This document shows, in pieces, positions 1 through 7,090 of a stretch of DNA of 19,885 nt. Each line of letters begins with the position of its first letter. Position 1 is the stretch's first letter. A program made the position numbers and the translations under genes. The DNA lies in the NCBI RefSeq assembly GCF_000721935.1, contig NZ_KL585383.1, forward strand, positions 214,646-234,530. Direction: 5' to 3'. Source of the DNA: Streptomyces sp. NRRL WC-3549. Lineage in GTDB: Bacteria; Actinomycetota; Actinomycetes; Streptomycetales; Streptomycetaceae. The notes beneath the pieces are model-generated. The model worked only from the letters and a program-made list of their open reading frames with translations. It was not told the origin of the DNA and made no database searches.

Positions 1-1461
1 CCCCGCCGCAAGCGCAGGCCCGCCAGGTCCCGGCGGAAGAAGGTCCTGCTGTGGACCGGGGGGACCATGGCCTTCGTGGTCGTCGCCGGGTCGGCGGGGG
101 CGTACGCCCTGTACGAGAAGTTCAACGGCAACCTCTCCACCGTCGACGTCGGCGACGCGGGCAGCAAGGACGTCGCCTCGGCCGGCCCCCTCGACATCCT
201 GGTCATCGGCACCGACAAGCGCACCGGTGAGGGCAACGAGGGGTACGGCGACAAGGGGAGCGCCGGCCACGCCGACACCAACATCCTCTTCCACGTCTCC
301 GCGGACCGGACGAACGCGACGGCGATGAGCATCCCCCGGGACCTGATCACGGACATCCCGGAGTGCACCACCAAGCAGCCGGACGGCTCGGAGAAGGTCA
401 TACCCGGCACGCGGCACGTGCGCTTCAACGTGAGCCTCGGCCAGGAGGGGCGCGACCCGGGCTGCACCATGCGCACGGTCAAGGAGATCACCGGCCTCTC
501 GGTCGACCACTTCATGATGGTCGACTTCAACGCCGTCAAGACCCTCTCCACCGCCGTCGGCGGCGTCAAGGTCTGCCTGGACAAGGCGGTGGACGACCGC
601 GACTCCCATCTGAAGCTGCCGGCGGGCGAGTCGACGATCGAGGGGGAGGACGCGCTGGCCTTCGTCCGCACCCGGCACAGCTTCGGCAACGAGAGCGACC
701 TGGACCGCATCAAGGTCCAGCAACAGTTCATCGGCTCGATGATCCGGCAGATGAAGTCCGACGACACGCTCACCGACCCCACCAAGCTCTTCGGCCTCGC
801 GGACGCGGCGACCAAGGCGCTCACCGTCGACTCCGGCATCGGCTCGATCAAGAAGCTGACCTCGCTCGCCAAGGAACTCGGCAAGATCGACACGAAGAAC
901 ATCACCTTCGTGACCATGCCGGTGATCGACAACCCGGAAGAGCCGAAGCCCGTCACCGTGGTCGAGCACCCGACGCAGGCCGAGCAGCTCTTCGCGACGC
1001 TGCGCGCCGACACCTCGCTGACCGAGGTGAAGAAGCAGGAGAAGGCGGCCAAGGACAAGCAGGAGGCGGTGCTCAAGGGCGCCAAGGCCGACCCCGCCGA
1101 CGTACGGGTCGACGTCCTCAACGGCGGTGACACGCCCGGCGCGGCGCAGGCGACGGTCACCTGGCTGCAGAACGAGGAGGGCGTGCTCAAGTCCGCCAAC
1201 AAGGCCAACGCCCCGGCGAAGACCGCGAAGACCACGCTGTCGTACGCGCCGAACCAGGCGGACCAGGCCCGCGCCCTCGCGGCGATGATGGGCCTGCCCG
1301 CCACGGCACTGAAACAGGGCACGACCGACGCCGAGGGCCTTCAGGCGATGGTGCTGACCCTGGGAGCCGACTTCAAGGGCGCAGGGGTGCCCGTCACGGG
1401 TCCGGCGAAGGCACCGGACATTCCGAAGGCAAGCGCCGACAAGGCGGTATGCGCGAAGTGA
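1..1461 (+). CDS. LytR-CpsA-Psr (LCP) family phosphotransferase with LytR_C domain, 5' end outside window (LCP1)
   Basis: The reading frame is open from base 1. The ATG at 67 falls inside the membrane segment (window residues about 15-38), and an Arg/Lys-rich cytoplasmic stretch precedes it, so the true start lies upstream of the window. Numbering from the ATG at 67, the LCP core shows IGTD (47-50), HADTN (68-72), SIPRD (88-92), DHFMM (147-151), AVGGV (163-167), the RTR pair (R201, R203) and VQQQF (217-221). These correspond to the polyprenyl-pyrophosphate and metal-binding residues of the family. A LytR_C-like domain occupies about 345-440. The family transfers undecaprenyl-linked glycopolymers onto peptidoglycan outside the membrane; the polymer here is unknown. 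Four cysteines (100, 133, 170, 462) all lie outside the membrane. The 89-nt gap to the next LCP gene has no terminator, so co-transcription is likely. Confidence 0.93.
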   Translation, partial: PRRKRRPARSRRKKVLLWTGGTMAFVVVAGSAGAYALYEKFNGNLSTVDVGDAGSKDVASAGPLDILVIGTDKRTGEGNEGYGDKGSAGHADTNILFHVSADRTNATAMSIPRDLITDIPECTTKQPDGSEKVIPGTRHVRFNVSLGQEGRDPGCTMRTVKEITGLSVDHFMMVDFNAVKTLSTAVGGVKVCLDKAVDDRDSHLKLPAGESTIEGEDALAFVRTRHSFGNESDLDRIKVQQQFIGSMIRQMKSDDTLTDPTKLFGLADAATKALTVDSGIGSIKKLTSLAKELGKIDTKNITFVTMPVIDNPEEPKPVTVVEHPTQAEQLFATLRADTSLTEVKKQEKAAKDKQEAVLKGAKADPADVRVDVLNGGDTPGAAQATVTWLQNEEGVLKSANKANAPAKTAKTTLSYAPNQADQARALAAMMGLPATALKQGTTDAEGLQAMVLTLGADFKGAGVPVTGPAKAPDIPKASADKAVCAK

Positions 1462-1550
1462 CCAACGGTCGCCGCGCCACAGCGGAAATCTGAACAGCAG
1501 GGGGGGTCCGGTGGGACGGAGCAGTACGCGCGGAGAGGGGGCGCCGCCCC

Positions 1551-3173
1551 GTGTCCGGCACGGTGGCCGGCGCGAGGCCGCCGCGGAGACCGGTCACGGT
1601 CCGCAGGGCGGCGCGTCCGCCACGCGCGGCCACGGCCGGCGCGAGCGGGGGCCGGCCCCGCCGCCGTACCCGGCGGGCCCGCAAAGGGGGCAAGCGGCGG
1701 GTCCTGCGCTGGGTGGCCACCGTCACCGCCCTGCTCATACTCGGCACCGGCGGCGCCGGTTACCTCTACTACAGGCACCTCAACGGCAACATCAAGAAAG
1801 AGGACCTGACGCTCGGCGACAAGAAGATGGCCGACCACAAGGCCAACGCCGCCGGGCAGACCCCGCTGAACATCCTGATCATCGGCTCCGACGCCCGGGA
1901 CTCCAAGGAGAACCAGAAGCTCGGCGGCGCCAAGGAGACCTTCGGGGCCCCGCCGCTGGCGGACGTGCAGATGCTGCTCCACCTCTCCGCCGACCGCAGC
2001 AACATCTCGGTCGTGAGCATGCCCCGTGACACCATGCTCACGATGCCGAAGTGCACCGACCCCGAGACCGACGAGGTGTACCCGGCCAGCACGGTCCCCG
2101 TCCAGACGAACGAGAGCCTCGGCCGCGGCGGACCCGGCTGCACGGTGGCCGCCTGGTACGAGCTCACCGGCATCACCATCGACCACTTCATGATGATCGA
2201 CTTCGCGGGCGTGGTCTCCATGGCCGACGCGGTCGGGGGCGTCCCCGTCTGTGTCGACGCCAACGTCTATTCCCACACCAGCGACGGCAAGGGCTCCGGG
2301 CTGAAGCTGAAGGAAGGCACCACCTCCGTCAAGGGCGAGCAGGCCCTGCAGTGGCTGCGCACCCGGTACGGCTTCGAGGACAACACGGACCTGGGACGGG
2401 CCAAGGCCCAGCACCAGTACCTCAACTCGATGGTGCGCGAGCTGCGCAAGGGCACCAAGCTCACCGATCCCGGGAAGCTGATGGACCTGGCGGAGGCCGC
2501 CACCAACGCGCTGACGGTCGACAAGGGCCTCGGCACGGTCAAGAAGCTGTACGACCTGGCGGAGGAGCTCAAGAAGGCCCCGACCGAGCGCATGACGATG
2601 ACGACCATGCCGAACGTCTACGGGACGGGCAGCCTCAGCGGGCGGGTCTTCCCCAAGCCGGGCGAGGCCGAGCAGCTGTTCCGGATGATCCGTGAGGACA
2701 TCCCGCTGGACGGCAAGGCCTCCAAGCGCAAGACGCCGGTCGTCAAGGACGCCGCCGCGCCCGTCGGGGAGATCGCGGTCAGTGTGCGCAACGGGACCGG
2801 CACGGACTCCCTCGGCCCGGCCCGGGGCCGGGCCGGCACGGTCAAGGACCTGCTCACGGAGGCGGGTTTCGCGAAGGCCTCGATCGACCCGCAGAACGTC
2901 GAACCGGCCGCACGGACCGGGCTCCTCTATCCCAGCGCGGACCTGGAGGGCGACGCACAGGCGGTCGCCAAGGCCCTGGGGATCCCGCTGTCGCAGGTCA
3001 AGAGGTCGACCGCCGTCTCGGGCATCGTCCTGGCGGTCGGGGCCGACTGGCGCGAGGACGGGAGCTACCCCGCCAAGGCCGGCGAGGAGGAGAAGACGCC
3101 GGAGTCGGCGGAGGCCCTCAACGGCGCCGACGAGGAAGCGTGCATGAAGGTCAATCCGGGGTTCACCTGGTGA
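1551..3173 (+). CDS. LytR-CpsA-Psr (LCP) family phosphotransferase with LytR_C domain (LCP2)
   Basis: The protein has 540 residues. GTG at 1551 is the first start after an in-frame stop at 1491, and a purine-rich GGAGAGGGG (1532-1540) precedes it. The order is an Arg/Pro-rich cytoplasmic tail (1-50), one membrane helix (about 52-74), the LCP core (about 105-300) and LytR_C (about 405-500). Core motifs are IGSDAR (111-116), ADVQM (137-141), SMPRD (156-160), DHFMM (211-215), AVGGV (227-231), the RTR pair (R270, R272) and AQHQY (286-290). It should be a type II membrane protein that ligates lipid-linked glycopolymers to the wall. It resembles LCP1 along its length, including a shared TDPxKL linker and an ALTVDxGxG stretch, so the two look like tandem duplicates. 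Cysteines 168, 197, 234 and 531 occupy the same relative places as in LCP1. A perfect hairpin lies 7 nt after the stop codon. Confidence 0.95.
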   Translation: MSGTVAGARPPRRPVTVRRAARPPRAATAGASGGRPRRRTRRARKGGKRRVLRWVATVTALLILGTGGAGYLYYRHLNGNIKKEDLTLGDKKMADHKANAAGQTPLNILIIGSDARDSKENQKLGGAKETFGAPPLADVQMLLHLSADRSNISVVSMPRDTMLTMPKCTDPETDEVYPASTVPVQTNESLGRGGPGCTVAAWYELTGITIDHFMMIDFAGVVSMADAVGGVPVCVDANVYSHTSDGKGSGLKLKEGTTSVKGEQALQWLRTRYGFEDNTDLGRAKAQHQYLNSMVRELRKGTKLTDPGKLMDLAEAATNALTVDKGLGTVKKLYDLAEELKKAPTERMTMTTMPNVYGTGSLSGRVFPKPGEAEQLFRMIREDIPLDGKASKRKTPVVKDAAAPVGEIAVSVRNGTGTDSLGPARGRAGTVKDLLTEAGFAKASIDPQNVEPAARTGLLYPSADLEGDAQAVAKALGIPLSQVKRSTAVSGIVLAVGADWREDGSYPAKAGEEEKTPESAEALNGADEEACMKVNPGFTW

Positions 3174-3180
3174 GACCCGT

Positions 3181-3218
3181 GGGAAGGGCCCCGCAGCCGT
3201 GGCTGCGGGGCCCTTCCC
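3181..3218. terminator. Bidirectional hairpin terminator between convergent LCP2 and glycosyltransferase genes
   Basis: A perfect 18-bp inverted repeat (3181-3198 with 3201-3218) leaves only 2 nt between the arms, so the real loop would be about 4 nt. It sits in the 63-nt gap between the convergent stops at 3173 and 3237. There is no U-tract on either strand, which is common for actinomycete terminators. Confidence 0.85.
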
Positions 3219-3236
3219 CGTGTACGCGCGCGTCCG

Positions 3237-4259
3237 TCAGACCGTCTGCTCCCGCACCGACGGGCGACGGCTCGCGATGACCTTCTTCGCCAGCGAGCGC
3301 GGGCTGGTCAGGAAGCCGTACCCCCACGACATGTGCATGGTGGCCAGCGCCACCGGGATCTGGGCCCGCGCCTTCAACGACAGCCCCTTGCCCGCGGGCA
3401 GCGACCCGGCGACGATGGCCGCCACGTACCCGGCCGGCACGACGAACGCCCACGGCGTGACGGCGGCGCCGACGACGATGCCCGCCGCGATCGCGCAGAC
3501 GGCGGTCGGCGGGGCCAGGTAGCGCAGGTTGATCGAGCCGGAGTGGTAGCGGGCCACGACGTGGCGCCAGCGGCCGTAGTCCTTGTACTGCTTGGCGAGC
3601 GCGCGGACGCTGGGGCGGGGGCGGTACTGCACCTTCAGCTCCGGCGAGAACCAGATCAGGCCGCCCGCCTCGCGGATGCGGAAGTTCAGCTCCCAGTCCT
3701 GGGCGCGGATGAACTCGACGTTGTAACCGTCGGCCCGCTCCAGCGCCTCGCGGCGGAAGACCCCCAGATACACCGTCTCGGCCGGGCCCGCCTGTCCACC
3801 GGTGTGGAAGGCCGCGTTGCCGACGCCGATCTTCGACGTCATCGCGGCGGCGACGGCGTCCTCCCAGGCGTTCTCGCCCTCGGCGTGCATGATGCCGCCG
3901 ACGTTCTGTGCGCCGGTCTCCTCCAGGAGCCGGACGGCGGTCGCGATGTAGTTCGGCGAAAGCATGCCGTGGCCGTCGACGCGTACCACGATCGGGTGGT
4001 GCGAGGCCTTGATCGCGGCGTTGAGGGCGGCCGGGGTGCGGCCGGTCGGGTTGGCGACCGTGTGGACCCGGGAGTCCTCCCGTACCAGCTCGGCCGCTAT
4101 CTCGTCGGTGCGGTCGGTGGAGGGGCCGAGCGCGATGACCACCTCCATCTCCCCGGCGTACTCCTGCTCCAGGATGTGCCGGACCGAGTTCCTGAGATGG
4201 CGTTCCTCGTTGAGCACCGGCATGATCACGGAGACGGCGGGGTACTGCGCGGCAGACAT
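3237..4259 (-). CDS. Family 2 glycosyltransferase, ExoA (succinoglycan)-like, membrane-associated
   Basis: I chose ATG at 4259 (340 aa) because GAGGA lies 4 nt upstream. The frame extends to a GTG at 4310, but that start has no ribosome-binding site and adds a low-complexity extension. The N-terminal GT-A domain shows VSVIMPVLNEERH (9-21), a VDGHG motif in the DxD position (94-98) and QDWEL (187-191) as the probable catalytic-base region. A YRPRPS segment and two hydrophobic helices (about 250-285) follow, then a basic C-terminal tail. This layout matches bacterial GT2 enzymes that extend polysaccharide on lipid carriers at the inner membrane face. Donor and acceptor are unknown. It is flanked by LCP genes on the opposite strand, which suggests a role in a wall-linked polymer, though it has its own promoter region. 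Confidence 0.9.
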   Translation of the reverse strand: MSAAQYPAVSVIMPVLNEERHLRNSVRHILEQEYAGEMEVVIALGPSTDRTDEIAAELVREDSRVHTVANPTGRTPAALNAAIKASHHPIVVRVDGHGMLSPNYIATAVRLLEETGAQNVGGIMHAEGENAWEDAVAAAMTSKIGVGNAAFHTGGQAGPAETVYLGVFRREALERADGYNVEFIRAQDWELNFRIREAGGLIWFSPELKVQYRPRPSVRALAKQYKDYGRWRHVVARYHSGSINLRYLAPPTAVCAIAAGIVVGAAVTPWAFVVPAGYVAAIVAGSLPAGKGLSLKARAQIPVALATMHMSWGYGFLTSPRSLAKKVIASRRPSVREQTV

Positions 4260-4397
4260 GTGGTCCTCGGGGGCCTCGGGGGAGCCGGGCGTCCCGGTGG
4301 TGGCTCGCACCCCGGGAAGCGGCGTGATTCGGCCGCCACGTTACCGCGAACGGGGGACAGGGGCGCGCGCCGCCGGGGTCTCCCCCCTGGTGCGCAG

Positions 4398-4426
4398 ATC
4401 GTATGGGCCTACCGTGCGAATGTCCT
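4398..4426 (-). promoter_or_regulatory. Candidate promoter for the glycosyltransferase gene
   Basis: On the - strand, AGGACA (4426-4421) and TACGAT (4403-4398) are separated by exactly 17 nt. They match 4 of 6 bases of TTGACA and the TANNNT form of the -10 box. Transcription would begin near 4391, giving a leader of about 130 nt. The 190-nt divergent gap (4260-4449) also must hold the LCP3 promoter, for which I see no convincing boxes. Confidence 0.45.
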
Positions 4427-4437
4427 ACTAACACCGC

Positions 4438-4442
4438 GGAGG
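4438..4442 (+). promoter_or_regulatory. Ribosome-binding site fixing the LCP3 start
   Basis: GGAGG lies 7 nt before GTG 4450, an ideal spacing. It decides that start over later in-frame codons near the membrane helix. Confidence 0.8.
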
Positions 4443-4449
4443 TGTCCCC

Positions 4450-5979
4450 GTGCCCACACCGCCCCGACCGCCCCGACCGCCGCACCCCCGCACCGCTCCC
4501 CCGCAGCGCCGGCCGGCCCGTCAGCCGGCGTCCGGTGCCCGCCCCGCAGACCGGGCCCGGAACCGGGCCCGGAACCGGGCCCGCGGCCGGAAGCGGCCGC
4601 CCCGGTGGGGGATGCGCGTGGCGACCGGGCTCTCCGTCCTGGTACTCGGCGCCGGCGGGATCGGGCACGCGGTGGTGACCGGCCTGGAAGGCGGCATCGA
4701 CCGGGTCGACCCGTTCAAGGACATGAAGAACCGGCCCCCGGGCGGCCACGGCATGAACCTCCTGCTCGTCGGCACCGACAGCCGCGACAAGATCACCGCG
4801 GCGGAGAAGGCGACGTACAAGCTGGGTGGAGCCCCCTGCCACTGCACCGACACCCTCATGCTCGTCCATCTCTCGGCCGACCGGCAGCGGGCCAGCGTCG
4901 TCAGCCTGCCGCGCGACAGCTACGCCGAGATCCCCGCGCACACCGACCGGACCACCGGCGAGGAGCACGCGGCCCACCCGGTCAAGCTGAACGCCGCCTA
5001 CGCCGAGGGCGGCCCCCACCTGACCGTGCGGACCGTGGAGCAGCTGACCGGCGTCAAGATCGACCACTACCTGGAGGCCGACTTCACCAGCTTCATGAAG
5101 ACGGTCGACGCCGTCGGCGGGGTCGAGATCTGCACCGCCGAGCCGCTGAAGGACCCCTACACCGGACTCGACCTGACCGCGGGCACCCACAAGCTGGACG
5201 GCGGGCAGGCCCTGCAGTACGTGCGCTCCCGGCACATCGACGGGGCCGCCGACCTGGGCCGGATGCAGCGCCAGCAGAAGTTCGTGGCGGCGCTGGTCGG
5301 TCAGGCGACCAGCGGCGGCGTGCTGACCGACCCGGCGAAGTTCCGGGAGGTCGCGTCGACGACGCTCGACGCGATCCGGGCCGACAAGGGGTTCGGTACG
5401 GAGCAGATGCTGGAGCTCGGCAAGGCGATGCGCGGGTTCACCCCGGCGTCGTCCGAATTCACCTCCGTGCCGCTGGCGGACGACAGCTTCCAGGTCAAGG
5501 GCCTCGGGTCCACGGTGAAATGGGACGAGGCGAAGTCGAAGAAGCTCTTCCAGGCGCTGCGCGAGGACAAGCCGCTCGCCCCGGCACTGCCCGCCCGGCC
5601 CAAGGCCGCCCCGGTCGACGTGGCGCCCGAGCAGATCAAGGTCCAGGTCTACAACGGGACGACGAAGGACGGGCTCGGCCAGGAAGTCGACAAGGCACTG
5701 CGCGCCACCGGCTTCGACACCACCCGGGCCCCCCGCGGCGGCGGCCCCGGAGACCTCAAGCAGACGCTGATCACCTTCGACCCACGGTGGGACCGGTCGG
5801 CGAAGGCGCTGGCCACCGCGTTGCCCGGCAGCGAGCTGAAGGCCGTGAAGGGGCAGGGCGGGACACTGAACGTGACGGCGGGCGCGAACTTCACCAAGGT
5901 ACGGGCGGTGAAGGGTGAGCAGCCGGAGGGGGGCGAGTTCGGGGCGGTCACCGGAGACCAGGTGGCCTGCCCGTCGTAG
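4450..5979 (+). CDS. LytR-CpsA-Psr (LCP) family phosphotransferase with LytR_C domain (LCP3)
   Basis: The protein has 509 residues, with a GTG start supported by GGAGG at 4438-4442. A Pro/Arg-rich cytoplasmic tail (1-54) contains a repeated RARN unit, followed by a membrane helix (about 56-78), the LCP core (about 100-290) and LytR_C (about 394-487). Core motifs are VGTDSR (107-112), CTDTL (132-136), SLPRD (152-156), KLNAAYAE (179-186), DHYLE (205-209), AVGGV (221-225), the RSR pair (R259, R261) and RQQKF (274-278). The KLNAAYAE and DHYxE motifs are shared with LCP4 and differ from LCP1 and LCP2. Cysteines are 130 and 132 (a CHC motif unlike LCP1 and LCP2), 228 and 507. It probably attaches a glycopolymer to peptidoglycan. 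It is divergent from the glycosyltransferase gene and ends at a hairpin at 5993-6033. Confidence 0.95.
   Translation: MPTPPRPPRPPHPRTAPPQRRPARQPASGARPADRARNRARNRARGRKRPPRWGMRVATGLSVLVLGAGGIGHAVVTGLEGGIDRVDPFKDMKNRPPGGHGMNLLLVGTDSRDKITAAEKATYKLGGAPCHCTDTLMLVHLSADRQRASVVSLPRDSYAEIPAHTDRTTGEEHAAHPVKLNAAYAEGGPHLTVRTVEQLTGVKIDHYLEADFTSFMKTVDAVGGVEICTAEPLKDPYTGLDLTAGTHKLDGGQALQYVRSRHIDGAADLGRMQRQQKFVAALVGQATSGGVLTDPAKFREVASTTLDAIRADKGFGTEQMLELGKAMRGFTPASSEFTSVPLADDSFQVKGLGSTVKWDEAKSKKLFQALREDKPLAPALPARPKAAPVDVAPEQIKVQVYNGTTKDGLGQEVDKALRATGFDTTRAPRGGGPGDLKQTLITFDPRWDRSAKALATALPGSELKAVKGQGGTLNVTAGANFTKVRAVKGEQPEGGEFGAVTGDQVACPS
4551..4582 (+). repeat. In-frame 12-bp tandem repeat in the LCP3 cytoplasmic tail
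   Basis: The unit CCGGGCCCGGAA occurs at 4551-4562 and 4563-4574, with a partial third copy to 4582. It encodes repeated RARN units just before the membrane helix. A 12-nt change keeps the reading frame. Confidence 0.85.
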
Positions 5980-5992
5980 CACTCCGTCCGGA

Positions 5993-6033
5993 GGCGGCGT
6001 GCCGGGGACGCCGGACCGGCCCCGGGCGCCGCC
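5993..6033. terminator. Hairpin terminator between LCP3 and the small membrane protein gene
   Basis: GGCGGCG (5993-5999) pairs with CGCCGCC (6027-6033), and CCGGGG (6002-6007) pairs with CCCCGG (6020-6025), with a 2-nt/1-nt internal bulge. It lies between convergent genes ending at 5979 and 6041 and could serve both. Confidence 0.65.
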
Positions 6034-6040
6034 CTGCCGC

Positions 6041-6283
6041 TCAGCGCTTCGCGTTGTCGGAGAAGTAACCCACCACGAGGAGGACGCCGAGGATCCCCAC
6101 CGCGAAGGTGACGAGGGTCGTTCCGGCGCCCCGCCCCTCGGTCAGGCCGCGCACCCCGCCGGCGAGCCCGCCGACGGCCATGCAGATGCCGAGGACGAGC
6201 GATCGCGAGCTCCTGGGCTTCAGCCAGTGCCTCAGGTCCGGGCGGCGGCGGCCGGGTGGGGGTGGTCCTGCGGCGTGCGTCAC
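6041..6283 (-). CDS. Small two-helix membrane protein of unknown function
   Basis: The protein is 80 residues. GTG at 6283 has a good ribosome-binding site (GGTGAGG, 5 nt away). A Pro/Arg-rich N-terminus (1-27) with basic residues at 12-14 and 23-27 is followed by two hydrophobic Gly-rich segments (about 28-48 and 54-74) and a short FSDNAKR tail. The positive-inside rule predicts both ends in the cytoplasm with a short outside turn around EGRGAG. I do not recognise a named family. It could be a helper of the adjacent envelope genes, but only position suggests that. Coding status rests on the ribosome-binding site, clean hydrophobic organisation and absence of a competing reading on the other strand. 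Confidence 0.75.
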   Translation of the reverse strand: MTHAAGPPPPGRRRPDLRHWLKPRSSRSLVLGICMAVGGLAGGVRGLTEGRGAGTTLVTFAVGILGVLLVVGYFSDNAKR

Positions 6284-6412
6284 TCGTACCTCACCTTTCC
6301 CGGCCGCGCCGGGGCCTCCACGTGGGTGTCGCCCGGTCCCTCGACCCTACCGGGCGGCGGGTACGAGGAACCGGCTCCCGTGTCCGGCCGGCGCCCCGGC
6401 CCCGGCCCGGCC

Positions 6413-6961
6413 TCAGTCGTCGATGCCGTCGGCCACCCGCTGCTCCCGCAGTTCCTTGATCGCGCGCCGCCGCGCGAGGCGGTGGGTACGCCGGATCTGC
6501 GCCTCCTGGTAGCGGCGCTTGTCGCGTTCCGTCTCCGGCACGACCTGCGGGACGGGGCGCGGCCGGCCGGCCTCGTCGACCGCCGCGAAGACCAGGTAGG
6601 CGCTGCCCACCTGCTGGGCGGGGGTCGACTCGTTCCACCGCTCGGCCATGACGCGGACGCCGACCTCCATCGAGGAGCGGCCGGTCCAGTTGACCTGGGC
6701 GCGGACGTGGACCAGGTCGCCGACGCGGACCGGCTCCAGGAAGACCATCTCGTCCATCGAGGCCGTGACCGCCGGGCCGCCGGAATGCCGTCCGGCGACC
6801 GCGCCCGCCGCGTCGTCGACCAGCTTCATGATCACGCCACCGTGCACCGTACCCAGGAGGTTGGTGTCGCTGCCGGTCATGATGTGGCTGAGGGTGGTCC
6901 GGGAGGCCGAGGTCGGCTTGGCCGGAATCTCACCCTCCGGGGGCTGGGCCTGTTCTGTCAT
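6413..6961 (-). CDS. Acyl-CoA thioesterase, hot-dog fold (YciA/ACOT type)
   Basis: The protein has 182 residues, starting at ATG 6961; the frame stays open far upstream but that part is a shadow of LCP4. The single hot-dog domain (about 18-135) shows the family signature: NLLGTVHGGVIM (34-45) followed by KLVDDAAG (46-53), with Asp49/50 as the probable catalytic acid. GDLVHVRAQVNWTGRSSMEV (81-100) also belongs to it. A basic Arg-rich tail (about 146-175) follows, as in many actinomycete members. These enzymes hydrolyse acyl-CoA thioesters in the cytoplasm; chain-length preference cannot be read here. It is divergent from LCP4 across 129 nt. AAGGT lies 7 nt before the ATG and may be a ribosome-binding site, but the overlapping TAAGGT (6974-6969) also looks like a -10 box placed for a leaderless message. 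Confidence 0.92.
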   Translation of the reverse strand: MTEQAQPPEGEIPAKPTSASRTTLSHIMTGSDTNLLGTVHGGVIMKLVDDAAGAVAGRHSGGPAVTASMDEMVFLEPVRVGDLVHVRAQVNWTGRSSMEVGVRVMAERWNESTPAQQVGSAYLVFAAVDEAGRPRPVPQVVPETERDKRRYQEAQIRRTHRLARRRAIKELREQRVADGIDD

Positions 6962-7090
6962 GCCCTCTACCTTATGCGGGGGCATGCGGTGGCTTGCCCC
7001 CGGTTGCAATGCATCAGCTTCGCAACAGCCCGGACCCAGTTTCCGGTACACCCTGTAAGTGCCACAGGTCGAGACGGCACACTGTCTCCC

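Noticed and set aside
4348..4381. SigE-like promoter (GAAC ... TCT) upstream of LCP3
   Set aside because: The two boxes are 27 nt apart, far from the roughly 16-17 nt spacing expected.
3163..5982. Very long open frames on the opposite strand or other frame of LCP and glycosyltransferase genes (also 3333-5918, 8863-10359, 11915-13681, 17550-19616)
   Set aside because: They run antisense or in another frame through well-recognised genes, have no recognisable domains, and show the Arg/Gly/His-rich composition expected of shadow frames in very GC-rich DNA.
7005..7030. Inverted repeat GTTGC/GCAAC in the thioesterase/LCP4 divergent gap as an operator
   Set aside because: The arms are only 5 nt with a 14-nt spacer; chance occurrence is likely.
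5915..7090. Upstream extension of the LCP4 reading frame
   Set aside because: It would overlap the small membrane protein and thioesterase genes on the other strand and has no LCP-like content. ATG 7091 gives the usual tail-helix-core layout.
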